From: Calothrix anomala FACHB-343
Lineage (GTDB): Bacteria > Cyanobacteriota > Cyanobacteriia > Cyanobacteriales > Nostocaceae
Direction: 5' to 3'
Assembly (NCBI RefSeq): GCF_014696435.1
Contig: NZ_JACJQG010000015.1
Coordinates: 91,537 to 155,536 of the forward strand
DNA length: 64,000 nucleotides
A program made the position numbers and the translations under genes. Under the pieces are notes generated by a model. The model did not search any database and had not been told where the DNA came from. It saw nothing but the letters and a program-made list of their open reading frames with translations. Of this stretch, positions 43,871 through 52,701 are shown one piece after another. The first letter of the stretch is position 1, and each line of letters begins with the position of its first letter.

Positions 43871-44740
43871 TTAAGGTAAGAGTTTGAGTGTTTTGAGATC
43901 GTCTATTGGTTCTTGAAATGAACAGGAACCGAAGGAACGAAAGAATTGGGTTCTGGCTGACTTTATTTCTGCAATATTTAGTTGGTAATTTTTCCAGGAA
44001 AGGCGATCGCTTGTAAAGTGAAAGTTGTCTGGAGATGTTTCTTGTAGTATTTCTACGGCGATTTGTGGTGTGATTTTTTGCTGATAAATTAGTGCGGCTA
44101 AAACGGCGACATTTAAAAAGCCTTGCATCAGGGCGATTGGGCTGTTTGGTTCGCTGGTTACAGGATGTTTACTGAGTAATGGATGATGCAGTCCGGCGGT
44201 GGCTTTAAAGGGAATTTGCGCTTGTGCAAAGGCGAAGATAATTTGGTAAAGTTGCGCAAAGTTAGGGAAAGCATCAACTGTGACGCCGCCAGTACGGATT
44301 TTAGCGGCTGCGCGAGGATGTTGCAATAAGGGTAAATAGCTTTGTAAGTCGCTGTTAAAGGGAATTTCAAAGAATGATTCTACATCGGGAGGAATTAAGG
44401 GAAGGATATTTTTGATTTCTGTTGCTGGAAGGGGGGGAAATTCTAAAGAGGCGATCGCAATTTTGGGATTGTTGAGTGATTTTAAAATAGCGATCGCTTT
44501 TTGCACATCTCCAGTCATAATTATGCTGAGTAACCATTGCGCTGGATAATCGGGTAAAAGCTGCTCAAATTCCTGTAAGCGAGAAATTGGTAAAATAAAC
44601 CGACCTAACATCCAATTGTAAGCTGTTGTTTGATATTGAGCATAATTCGCCATTGCTGGCTGTAATTCCAATTTTGCAGGCGGAAATAACCCAGCATAAT
44701 CCACAACCGACGACAGCAGCGCCTTTACTGATGAAACCAT
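43871..44740 (-). CDS. Uncharacterised conserved-type protein in the tyrosine-catabolism cluster
   Basis: A 289-residue soluble protein without a named family that I can assign. Landmarks are VDYAGLFPPAKLELQPAMANY (about 13-33), WMLGRFILPISRLQEF (43-58), AAKIRTGGVTVDAFP (145-159) and FKATAGLHHPLLS (178-190). The latter two look like barrel-type active-site loops with conserved Arg, Lys and two His, so an enzyme is likely. A perfect GGAGGTGA ribosome-binding site precedes the ATG. It follows the Lrp-type regulator by 48 bp on the same strand, opposite HPPD and homogentisate dioxygenase. It could fill one of the missing steps after homogentisate cleavage, but this is inference only. Confidence 0.7.
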   Translation of the reverse strand: MVSSVKALLSSVVDYAGLFPPAKLELQPAMANYAQYQTTAYNWMLGRFILPISRLQEFEQLLPDYPAQWLLSIIMTGDVQKAIAILKSLNNPKIAIASLEFPPLPATEIKNILPLIPPDVESFFEIPFNSDLQSYLPLLQHPRAAAKIRTGGVTVDAFPNFAQLYQIIFAFAQAQIPFKATAGLHHPLLSKHPVTSEPNSPIALMQGFLNVAVLAALIYQQKITPQIAVEILQETSPDNFHFTSDRLSWKNYQLNIAEIKSARTQFFRSFGSCSFQEPIDDLKTLKLLP

Positions 44741-44756
44741 TACATTTCACCTCCTA

Positions 44757-44786
44757 CCAATGACAAATGACAAATGACAAATGACT
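44757..44786. repeat. AATGACA heptad tract
   Basis: Four AATGACA heptads in the 48-bp space between the Lrp regulator and the unknown gene downstream. Confidence 0.8.
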
Positions 44787-44788
44787 AT

Positions 44789-45283
44789 CTAATCCAATGG
44801 TAATGAAGTTGAAGCTTTAATTTCATTCAGCACAATATTTGTCTGGATTCTATCTATACCAGGAATGCGGGTGATTTTTTCTGAGAGTAACTTGGCTAAG
44901 TGCTGATGGTTAGGGACAACCATTTTTAATAAATAGTCAAATTCGCCGCTAAGATGGTGACATTCTAAAACCTCTGGTAATTCTTTGACGCGATCGCAAA
45001 AAATACCCACGCATTCCGGTTGATGATTAGTTAATGTAACCTGCGCAAAACATAGCAAATCTAAACCTAACGCCTCGCGATTCACCAAAGTTACATAACG
45101 ATCTATCACACCTTTTTCTTCCAGCTTGCGCAATCTCTTTTGCAACCCTGGCGTTGAGAGATTAACGTGACGCGCTAATTCCGCGAAAGTAATACGGCTA
45201 TTTTCTTGTAAGAGACATAACAGTTGTCGATCTATTTCATCCAATTGTTGCAGGTGTTCCCAGTTTTTGAGTGTTGGCTTCAC
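44789..45283 (-). CDS. Lrp/AsnC-family transcription regulator
   Basis: A 164-residue regulator: an N-terminal winged helix-turn-helix (LDEIDRQLLCLLQENSRITFAELARHVNLSTPGLQKRLRKL, about 14-54; quoted as a landmark in part) and a C-terminal RAM domain for amino-acid binding and oligomerisation (about 75-155, with ECHHLSGEFDYLLKMVV). Lrp-type proteins often sense the amino acid whose metabolism they control. It is transcribed away from the HPPD-homogentisate dioxygenase operon across a 504-bp gap, the usual layout for a local regulator, so tyrosine or a derived acid is the likely ligand. Confidence 0.92.
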   Translation of the reverse strand: MKPTLKNWEHLQQLDEIDRQLLCLLQENSRITFAELARHVNLSTPGLQKRLRKLEEKGVIDRYVTLVNREALGLDLLCFAQVTLTNHQPECVGIFCDRVKELPEVLECHHLSGEFDYLLKMVVPNHQHLAKLLSEKITRIPGIDRIQTNIVLNEIKASTSLPLD

Positions 45284-45787
45284 TTTGATAGTCTCCAGTC
45301 TTATTATGCAAGGCAGAGGGCAGAAGGAAGTATTAATTGACAGTCACAAAGCTGATTTCCTCCTCTACGTAGAAGGAAAGGGCGGTTTTGATTGTTATGT
45401 TTTCAGAATATACCTATCTAGGGTAGTCAAAAATACATTCTAAAATTATCTTAAAAGTTAATATCTTACACTTGTAGATACTCGTTAGTAAAATTTATAA
45501 TCTAAATTAGGAGAGTAGAGTTTATAATCTCAACTCAAAAATTGATAGCTAAAGACAGAGTCTTGCACAAGGCATTATATAAATCTGCCAGAAGAGAGAT
45601 GTTTTTTATAAAAGTCAGAATTAATGAGGGTTTGTCTCTCATCTATTTTGCTTTAGATTCTTATTTCACCAAATTAAACATTTGGTAATGTTTCATATTA
45701 ATTCTGAAAGAAACACAAATAAATATCTTACAACTCTTCTTTTTCTGTTCTTTGCCTTCTGCCTGATTTTAAATGAGGGAATAGATA
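45284..45787. promoter_or_regulatory. Divergent control region between the Lrp regulator and HPPD
   Basis: 504 bp, AT-rich, with no ORF. It carries the direct repeat TTTATAATCT at 45494-45503 and 45521-45530, spaced 27 bp apart, which could be a regulator site or -10-like elements. A GAGGGAAT sequence just before the HPPD ATG is its likely ribosome-binding site. Confidence 0.45.
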
Positions 45788-46891
45788 ATGACCGATTTCT
45801 GCCCAATTAAACGCATCGACCATTTAGAATTTTATGTTGGTAACGCCAAGCAAGCAGCGCTATTTTACGCGCAGTGTTTTGGATTTACGAACACAGCTTA
45901 TCGCGGATTAGAAACCAAGTACCGCGAAACAGCATCTTATGTGATGCAACAGGGAAATATTAATTTTGTTTTAAGCTCAGGCTTAAGTCCAGATCATCCC
46001 ATTGCCAAAAGTGTGTTGAAACATGGTGATGCTGTGGGGATTATCGCCTTAGAAGTACCGGATGTTGTCAGCGCTTATCAACAAACAACTAGCCGAGGTG
46101 CAATTGGCGCGATCGCACCTACAGAAGAAGAAGATACCTATGGAATATTCCGTTATTCCGCCATTCGCGGTTACGGTGACACCATCATTAAATTTATCGA
46201 TCGCAGCGATTATGCAGGGGTATTTGCACCTAGTTTTGAGGCGCAAAATAAAGCGCATCTCAAAAGTACAGGTTTGGGACTTAAAGCGATAGATCATATA
46301 GTTGGTAACGTTGAATTAGGCGCAATGGAACGTTGGGTAGAATTCTTTGCCGAAACAATGGGTTTTAATCTTTTAGTAGAGTTTGATGATAAAACCATTA
46401 CTACCGAATATTCTGCTTTAATGTCCAAAGTTATGCAGGATGGTACGGGAAAAATTAAATTACCAATTAACGAACCTGCTAATGGTAAACGCAAGTCGCA
46501 AATAGAAGAATATTTAGAATATAACTACGGGGCGGGAGTGCAACATATCGCCTTAGCAACTGATAATATTATTGCCACAGTTAGCGGCATGAAACAAACA
46601 GGCGTTGAGTTTTTAGTTCCCCCACCGACTTATTACGATAACTTAGAAGAACGGGTAGGAAAAATTGACGAACCCATAGAACAGTTGGCAGAATTAGGTA
46701 TCTTAGTAGACCGAGATGAAGATGGCTATTTACTGCAAATTTTTACCCAACCCGTACAAGATAGACCGACATTATTTTTTGAAGTCATAGAAAGACACGG
46801 CGCGCGAGGTTTTGGCGAAGGAAACTTTAAAGCTTTATTTGAAGCCATTGAACGCGAACAAGCCAAGCGAGGAAATCTTGTGAGCGTGTAG
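45788..46891 (+). CDS. hpd: 4-Hydroxyphenylpyruvate dioxygenase
   Basis: A 367-residue Fe(II) dioxygenase that converts 4-hydroxyphenylpyruvate to homogentisate, the entry to tyrosine breakdown and also to tocopherol and plastoquinone-like head groups. Two VOC domains are present (RIDHLEFYVGNAKQAA and AIDHIVGNVELG begin each). Iron ligands are His in AIDHIVGN, His in GVQHIALATDN and Glu in LFFEVIERHG; the C-terminal GARGFGEGNFKALFEAIEREQ helix is complete. The homogentisate dioxygenase gene follows after about 80 bp, so the pair forms an operon and here the product is destined for degradation. Confidence 0.96.
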   Translation: MTDFCPIKRIDHLEFYVGNAKQAALFYAQCFGFTNTAYRGLETKYRETASYVMQQGNINFVLSSGLSPDHPIAKSVLKHGDAVGIIALEVPDVVSAYQQTTSRGAIGAIAPTEEEDTYGIFRYSAIRGYGDTIIKFIDRSDYAGVFAPSFEAQNKAHLKSTGLGLKAIDHIVGNVELGAMERWVEFFAETMGFNLLVEFDDKTITTEYSALMSKVMQDGTGKIKLPINEPANGKRKSQIEEYLEYNYGAGVQHIALATDNIIATVSGMKQTGVEFLVPPPTYYDNLEERVGKIDEPIEQLAELGILVDRDEDGYLLQIFTQPVQDRPTLFFEVIERHGARGFGEGNFKALFEAIEREQAKRGNLVSV

Positions 46892-46974
46892 AAATAATTC
46901 GTAATACTTCGACAAGCTCAGTACAAGTTCGTAATTAATGACGAATTACGAATTAAAAATTGGAGCATAGCGAT

Positions 46975-48162
46975 ATGACTTATTACTATAAATTGGGTAA
47001 TATACCACATAAAAGACATACCCAATTTCGTCAAGCTAACGGTTCTTTATATCATGAAGAATTAATTAGTATTCACGGCTTTGCTGGCGTGCAATCTCTG
47101 CTTTATCACCTGCATCCACCAACGCAAATTGAGAAGATTTTGCTGGAAGAAACGGTAGAAATTCCTTTTGCAGAAACAGGTGCTTTACTACATCGCCACT
47201 TACGAACAGCGACAGTAGAAACTGGTGGAGATGCGATCGCCTCTCGTGTTCCCCTGATGGCGAATACAGATGTCTGCATTTTCGTGGCTCGTCCTACCGC
47301 AGCAATGCAATACTGGTATCGCTTTGCTCATGGCGATGAAGTTATTTTTATTCATGCAGGTAGCGGTATCCTTGAAAGCCAATATGGTCTTCTGCGTTAT
47401 CAAGTAGGAGATTACCTAGTAATTCCCACAGGAGTATTGTGGCGAATTATTCCCGACGCGGGAATTGAGCAACGAATGCTGGTAATTGAAGCACAGGGAC
47501 ATATTGAACCCCCAGCCCGTTACCTCAATCGTTACGGACAATTTTTAGAACATTCGCCCTACTGCGAACGGGATATACGCCCACCAGACGAGCTAATTAC
47601 CCATGATGAAGTTGGGGAATTTGAAGTCCGAGTCAAAGCACGCGATCGCATTACCAGTTATTTATATCGCCATCATCCCTTAGATGTGGTGGGCTGGGAT
47701 GGACATTTGTGGCCTTTTGCTTTCAATATCGAAGACTTTGAGCCAATTACAGGGCGACTACATCAACCACCGCCAGTACATCAAACCTTTGAAGCCCCCG
47801 GATTTGTGGTGTGTTCTTTTGTACCGCGTTTATTCGATTATCATCCCCAAGCAATTCCTGCACCTTATAACCATTCCAACGTTGACTCTGATGAAGTTAT
47901 CTATTACGTAGAAGGTAACTTTATGTCACGTAAAGGAATTGAGCAGGCTTCGATTACCATTCATCCTAGCGGTATTCCCCACGGCCCCCATCCAGGAACC
48001 TATGAAGGCTCAATTGGCAAAGAACGGACAAATGAGTTAGCAGTGATGGTTGATACTTTCCGTCCGTTGAAACTAACGAAGTATGCTTTGGGTTTAGAGG
48101 ATAAAAACTATGCTTACAGTTGGCTATCACATCCACATACAGCAGAACATATACAAGGGTAA
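46975..48162 (+). CDS. hmgA: Homogentisate 1,2-dioxygenase
   Basis: A 395-residue cupin-type Fe(II) enzyme that opens the homogentisate ring to maleylacetoacetate. Motifs: YYKLGNIPHKRHTQFR at the N-terminus, the first cupin with GDEVIFIHAGSG, and the iron site HPSGIPHGPHPGTYEGS near the C-terminus, followed by ELAVMVDTFRPL. The frame is open to a TTG at 46960, but the ATG at 46975, 9 nt after TGGAG, gives the expected N-terminus. It is downstream of HPPD and upstream of a diiron oxygenase-like gene and an acetoacetyl-CoA-synthetase-like gene on the same strand. Confidence 0.95.
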   Translation: MTYYYKLGNIPHKRHTQFRQANGSLYHEELISIHGFAGVQSLLYHLHPPTQIEKILLEETVEIPFAETGALLHRHLRTATVETGGDAIASRVPLMANTDVCIFVARPTAAMQYWYRFAHGDEVIFIHAGSGILESQYGLLRYQVGDYLVIPTGVLWRIIPDAGIEQRMLVIEAQGHIEPPARYLNRYGQFLEHSPYCERDIRPPDELITHDEVGEFEVRVKARDRITSYLYRHHPLDVVGWDGHLWPFAFNIEDFEPITGRLHQPPPVHQTFEAPGFVVCSFVPRLFDYHPQAIPAPYNHSNVDSDEVIYYVEGNFMSRKGIEQASITIHPSGIPHGPHPGTYEGSIGKERTNELAVMVDTFRPLKLTKYALGLEDKNYAYSWLSHPHTAEHIQG

Positions 48163-48476
48163 AAATTCTATAGCAATCCTAAATCATTTGTGAAATTTAC
48201 TAATTCTCTATTTTTTCTCTTATCCTTGGCGTACTTGGCGTCTTGGCGGTTCATTTTAAAAATATTTTTGCAATTCAAATAGGATTGCTATATCTGAGTT
48301 TGATGGTTGAAATTTACTGGTGGAGTGTGACGAATTAGTATTATAAAAAACCGCAGAGGACGCAGAGAGCGCAGAGAAATAAGAGTGAAAAAATGGTGTT
48401 TGCAAAAGTCCTAACCATAAATTAAGCCCTTCTGCCTTCTGCCTCCTGCCTTCTGCCTCCAAAATGAGGTATATTT
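48163..48476. other. Intergenic with GCAGAGGACGCAGAG-type repeats
   Basis: About 310 bp with CCGCAGAGGACGCAGAGAGC and CCTTCTGCCTCCTG tracts, common low-complexity repeats of these genomes, and no gene. A related block lies at 49425-49480. A GAGG ribosome-binding site for the next gene lies at about 48466. Confidence 0.55.
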
Positions 48477-49397
48477 ATGAATCAAGTTATTACCAAACCA
48501 AATAATTTAACGATTTCCTCACGAATTGAAGAACGCTTACAACGAGGCGAATTAACTCAAGCGCAAGTTGAAAGTTTTCGCGATTTCTTGAATGAAATAG
48601 AACGGGAATTTTTGCAGCATCGCATCATTACTAACAATACTTATACTCGCTGGTTTAGTAATGGTACGGCAACAGATGCAGAATTACAGCACTTTCTCAA
48701 ACAATTCTCGGTGTTCTCCAATCAATTTTTAATTGCAGCTTTACTCAAAGCAATTAATTCACCAACCCTGCAACAATCACGGGCTAGTCGGGAGATTTTA
48801 TTAAATGAATTGGGCGTAATTTATCGCCAATCAGGCAAAAATTCAGGTCAACAAATTGCCCAAACTGAAGAACAAAAAGACCGAGAAGGCGACCCCGAAT
48901 TAATCAGTACAGAAGGTACAGTAGACGGTGGTATTTGTCGTTTCCGGGCGGCTCATTTTGAATGGTTGCTGAATGTAGCTGAGGATTTAGGATTACACTA
49001 CGAAGAATTAGGTAAACGCAAACACGGACGCCCTTCAACTTTACATTTTTGCGATGAATTACAACGCCTCTATGGTAGCGACGATCCGCAAATAGCCGAA
49101 GGCGCTAGCTTTGCTGTTGAAAATTGGGCTGCGGCAGGCTTTTGGCAAGAATTAGAAGACGGACTCACAAAAATTAAACAAACACGACATCCCCAATTAC
49201 ATTTAGCATTTTTCACTTGGCATAACCGCGTCGAAGGACAACACGCCGGACATACCTTAGAGGAACTAGAGGAAGTCTACTTTAAACCCCACTTTGATCA
49301 AAGTAAATTCATTCAAGGAGGACGAGAAATTTTAGATGCGATCGCTATTTTTTGGTACGGTCTCAACGAAGACAAATTAACCCAAATTTCCACTTAA
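48477..49397 (+). CDS. Heme-oxygenase-like (TenA/PqqC-fold) putative diiron protein
   Basis: A 306-residue all-helical protein resembling the iron-containing heme-oxygenase-like oxidase (HDO) group. Candidate metal ligands are Glu in LLNELGVIY, His/Glu in FRAAHFEWLLNVAEDLG and the FFTWHNRVEGQHAGHTLEELEEVY helix (HxxxExxH), which is the typical C-terminal HDO ligand set. Members of this group oxidise or cleave small acids and amino-acid-derived substrates. It lies in line after homogentisate dioxygenase and before an acyl-CoA synthetase, with a clear GAGG ribosome-binding site, so it may act on a tyrosine-derived intermediate. Function is inferred from fold and neighbours. Confidence 0.72.
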   Translation: MNQVITKPNNLTISSRIEERLQRGELTQAQVESFRDFLNEIEREFLQHRIITNNTYTRWFSNGTATDAELQHFLKQFSVFSNQFLIAALLKAINSPTLQQSRASREILLNELGVIYRQSGKNSGQQIAQTEEQKDREGDPELISTEGTVDGGICRFRAAHFEWLLNVAEDLGLHYEELGKRKHGRPSTLHFCDELQRLYGSDDPQIAEGASFAVENWAAAGFWQELEDGLTKIKQTRHPQLHLAFFTWHNRVEGQHAGHTLEELEEVYFKPHFDQSKFIQGGREILDAIAIFWYGLNEDKLTQIST

Positions 49398-49661
49398 AAC
49401 TCTTAATTCTCTCCGCGTTCTCTGTGTCTCTGTGGTTCAAAAACTTTTTATAACCGCAGAGGCACAGAGGACACAGAGTTAAGAAAGTTACTAGACTTTT
49501 TGCAAAAGTCCTTATTCTTAGCTTCTTCTTTGCGTCTTTGCGCCTACCCTGCGGGAAGCCGCTCCGCGTCTATGCGTGAGACAAAAAGATATTTATGCAA
49601 GAGGATATGGATTTTTAATCCAAAATCTAAAATCTAAAATTCATATATGAGGTAAAAAGCG

Positions 49662-51698
49662 ATGACAAAGCAGTTATCGCTCGAACAAATAACCGCTTGC
49701 GGCATATCCCAAGAAACCGCCGCCATCATGCTACCACAAATCAATCAGTGGTTATCCTCCCTGCCTGCCGCAAAATGCTGGCAGCACCTCACCCAAAATA
49801 TCCTCAAACCCGATCAACCCTTTCACTTTCACGAACTGCTTTATCAAACCACCTTTGCTGATTGGCAAACCGGACAACCTCCGGCTTGGTTTCCCAGCGA
49901 TGAGCAAATTCAATCAACCAACATCGCGGCGTTGATGAAGCAGCTCAACGTAAACTCCTATCCAGAATTACACGCTTGGTCAACCCAGCATCGTGGAGAA
50001 TTCTGGGAGATAATGATTCAACGATTAGGCATTCGTTTCCAAAAACCGTACAGCAAAATTGTGGATTTATCCCAAGGTGTAGAATCACCGCAATGGCTAG
50101 TAGATGGGCGTTTGAATATTGCGGAGAGTTGTTTTTTAGCCGATGAAAACGCCACCGCCATTATTTTTCAGCAAGAAGGCGGTTCGTTATCTACCCTTAC
50201 ATATAGCGAACTCCACAGTTTAACTAACCGCGTCGCTAATGGATTAGTACAAGCTGGCTTTGTGACTGGAGATGCGATCGCGATCGCTCTACCCATGACT
50301 GTAGAATCAGTAGCAATATATTTAGGTATTGTCAAAGCTGGCTGTGTAGTTGTTTCCATCGCTGATAGTTTTGCGCCTGCGGAAATTGCTATGCGGTTGC
50401 ACCTTGCACAGGCTAAAGCTATCTTTACTCAAGATTATGTTTGGCGTTGCGGTAAACAACTCCCCCTATATAGCAAAGTAGTTGATGCCAATGCGCCAAG
50501 AGCGATCGTCCTGGGTTCATCTGTAGAATTACGTGTTGGCGATGTAACTTGGCAGGAATTTCTCAGTCAAAACGAGCAATTTGATGCTGTAATTTCCCAC
50601 CCAGCAGCCCATATAAATATCCTGTTTTCCTCTGGTACTACCGGAGTACCCAAAGCAATCCCCTGGACGCAAACCACCCCGATAAAATGCGCTGTAGATG
50701 GACATTTACATCAAGATATTCACCCTGGTGATGTGGTAGCTTGGCCTACCAATTTAGGCTGGATGATGGGGCCTTGGCTTATTTACGCCAGTTTAATCAA
50801 TAAAGCAACCATCGCCCTTTACTATGACACGCCCACAGAACGGGGATTTGGGGAATTTATTCAAAATGCTCCTGTGAATATGCTGGGTGTAGTCCCAAGT
50901 TTAGTCAGCACTTGGAAAACCACCGCCTGTATGCAAGGACTGGATTGGAGCAGTATCAAAGCTTACAGTTCCACAGGTGAATGTTCTAATCCCCAAGATA
51001 TGCTGTTTTTGATGTCTCAAGCTGGCTACAAACCAATCATAGAGTACTGCGGTGGTACAGAAGTTGGCGGCGCATATCTGACTAGTACAGTGGTACAGCC
51101 TTCCGCACCTTCAACTTTCACTACACCAGCTTTAGGTTTAGACTTGGCGATTTTTGATGAAGCTGGTCATCCCAGTGACAAAGGCGAAGTATTTATCATT
51201 GCTCCTGCCATCGGGCTATCTACTGAGCTAATTAACAAAGACCACCATCAAGTTTACTTCGCCCATACTCCCTGCTCATCCTTACGTCGTCACGGCGACC
51301 AAATCGAGCGATTAAGCAACGGCTACTACCGGACTCATGGACGTGTGGATGACACGATGAATTTAGGCGGTATCAAAGTTAGCTCGATGGAGATTGAGCA
51401 AATTTTGAATACTGTAGAGGGAATTTGCGAAGCTATTGCGATCGCTTATTCACCCCCTGAAGGCGGGCCGAGTCAGTTAATCGTTTACGCTGTGCTAGAA
51501 AGTCACATCCAGCCAAACAAAGAATTACTGCAAAATTCCTTACAAACCGCAATTCGTAAGCAACTCAATCCTTTATTTAAAATTCAAGACATCGTCATTA
51601 TTGATACATTACCGCGAACTTCATCCAATAAAGTCATGCGTCGCGTACTGCGCGAAGATTATCAGGAGGCAAAGCATTATGACTGCCAAAAAAGTTGA
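49662..51698 (+). CDS. Acetoacetyl-CoA-synthetase-like ANL ligase
   Basis: A 678-residue AMP-forming acyl-CoA ligase of the acetyl/acetoacetyl-CoA synthetase branch. The long N-terminal extension (1-150), the P-loop ILFSSGTTGVPKAIPW, the STGECSNP and YCGGTEVGGAY segments, YYRTHGRVDDTMNLGGIKVS and the catalytic C-terminal Lys in LPRTSSNKVMRR are all present. Tyrosine degradation ends in fumarate and acetoacetate, so an acetoacetate-activating enzyme fits this cluster; similar plant and algal acyl-activating enzymes exist with unknown substrates. Ribosome-binding site GAGG. The next gene's ATG and AGGAGG lie inside its last codons. Confidence 0.85.
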   Translation: MTKQLSLEQITACGISQETAAIMLPQINQWLSSLPAAKCWQHLTQNILKPDQPFHFHELLYQTTFADWQTGQPPAWFPSDEQIQSTNIAALMKQLNVNSYPELHAWSTQHRGEFWEIMIQRLGIRFQKPYSKIVDLSQGVESPQWLVDGRLNIAESCFLADENATAIIFQQEGGSLSTLTYSELHSLTNRVANGLVQAGFVTGDAIAIALPMTVESVAIYLGIVKAGCVVVSIADSFAPAEIAMRLHLAQAKAIFTQDYVWRCGKQLPLYSKVVDANAPRAIVLGSSVELRVGDVTWQEFLSQNEQFDAVISHPAAHINILFSSGTTGVPKAIPWTQTTPIKCAVDGHLHQDIHPGDVVAWPTNLGWMMGPWLIYASLINKATIALYYDTPTERGFGEFIQNAPVNMLGVVPSLVSTWKTTACMQGLDWSSIKAYSSTGECSNPQDMLFLMSQAGYKPIIEYCGGTEVGGAYLTSTVVQPSAPSTFTTPALGLDLAIFDEAGHPSDKGEVFIIAPAIGLSTELINKDHHQVYFAHTPCSSLRRHGDQIERLSNGYYRTHGRVDDTMNLGGIKVSSMEIEQILNTVEGICEAIAIAYSPPEGGPSQLIVYAVLESHIQPNKELLQNSLQTAIRKQLNPLFKIQDIVIIDTLPRTSSNKVMRRVLREDYQEAKHYDCQKS

Positions 51699-51798
51699 CC
51701 TCAACAATGGCAAGATGTGAGTTAATCCTACACCATCAACAAACCCTAAGCTACCTGACACAACAAACACAGAAAAACCAGATTGGATTGCTTGGAGT
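51679..51798 (+). pseudogene. Broken 5' part of the vWA gene (in-frame stop at codon 14)
   Basis: An ideal AGGAGG lies 9 nt before the ATG at 51679. Translation gives MTAKKVDLNNGKM and then an in-frame TGA (51718-51720), after which the same frame runs on without a stop (VNPTPSTNPKLPDTTN..., including the start of a membrane helix) into the vWA ORF. The well-placed ribosome-binding site and open continuation show that this is the true gene start, interrupted by a nonsense mutation. The ATG overlaps the end of the upstream ligase gene by 20 bp. Confidence 0.7.
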
Positions 51799-52701
51799 TT
51801 GCTACTTATCACAAGGTTTATATATCTATATATATGTTTAAAATGGGCAGCTAAGTTTAAGATTGAGGAAAAACCCATTAATCGCAGTACCTCTGTTGCC
51901 ACAGCAACTTTAAAAGAAACTAATTCGCCAATTGCTTCAGAATTTATACAAGTAGTCAAAGATGAAGTAGAAGTGGCTCAAGCTGTCCTACACGCTACCA
52001 GCAGAGATGAGGACATTCCTTATAGTGGCTTCATGGTGAACACTGAGTATTTTCCTGTAACTGAACGGCAAATGAAACAGATTTGGCGCTATTTACGCCG
52101 TCCAGTACGTGAAGGTTCACCTACAGAGTTGGATGTAGAAGCAACAGTCAACCAGATTGTCAGCCAAGGTTTATTGCTTGAACCTGTTTTAGTTCCGCGT
52201 CGGGTGAATAAGGCGGAATTGCTATTACTAATTGACCAAGATGGCTCAATGGTGCCTTTTCACGCACTATCACGGCGTTTGGCAGAAACTGCTTTGCATG
52301 GTGGTCGTTTGGGTAAATCTGGGGTTTACTACTTTCACAATTGCCCTATGGAATATCTCTACGAAGATTCGTACCATCAGCAAGCAGAGTTAATCACCGA
52401 TGTTGTTACCCATGTTTGCACAAATAGAACTACTATATTAATTTTTAGTGATGCTGGTGCTGCCCGTAGTAGATATAGCGAAGAACGGTACGCTTTTACT
52501 AAAGAATTTTTGGAGAAGTTGAACAAACGGGTGCGTTACATTGCTTGGCTTAACCCTATGCCGAGAAAACGTTGGTTTGGTACAACCGCCGATGAGATTG
52601 CTAGTCTTGTCCCGATGTTTGAAGTTAGCCGCAGAGGTGTGCTAGATGCAATTGGTGTACTGCGGGGAAGACCGACTAATTTTGAGGGGCGGAGAATATG
52701 A
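51799..52701 (+). CDS. Membrane-anchored vWA-domain protein (remaining ORF after an in-frame stop)
   Basis: The remaining open frame encodes about 300 residues: a membrane helix (its first residues lie before 51799: WIAWSLLLITRFIYLYICL), a linker, an N-terminal helical region (ERQMKQIWRYLRRP), and a vWA-like domain with LLLLIDQDGSMVPF as the MIDAS motif (DxDGS) and an ILIFSDAGAARSRY strand. Such vWA proteins occur in NTP-dependent conflict or signalling systems with MoxR ATPases or FGE-type partners. The next gene overlaps by 4 bp (ATGA), a tight operon. The native start at 51679 is followed by a TGA, so expression would need readthrough, or reinitiation at the TTG at 51799; the gene is probably decaying. 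Confidence 0.62.
   Translation: MLLITRFIYLYICLKWAAKFKIEEKPINRSTSVATATLKETNSPIASEFIQVVKDEVEVAQAVLHATSRDEDIPYSGFMVNTEYFPVTERQMKQIWRYLRRPVREGSPTELDVEATVNQIVSQGLLLEPVLVPRRVNKAELLLLIDQDGSMVPFHALSRRLAETALHGGRLGKSGVYYFHNCPMEYLYEDSYHQQAELITDVVTHVCTNRTTILIFSDAGAARSRYSEERYAFTKEFLEKLNKRVRYIAWLNPMPRKRWFGTTADEIASLVPMFEVSRRGVLDAIGVLRGRPTNFEGRRI

Noticed and set aside
51718-51720. TGA read as selenocysteine
   Set aside because: No SECIS-like hairpin is evident directly after it, and vWA proteins are not selenoproteins; a nonsense mutation or sequencing error is simpler.
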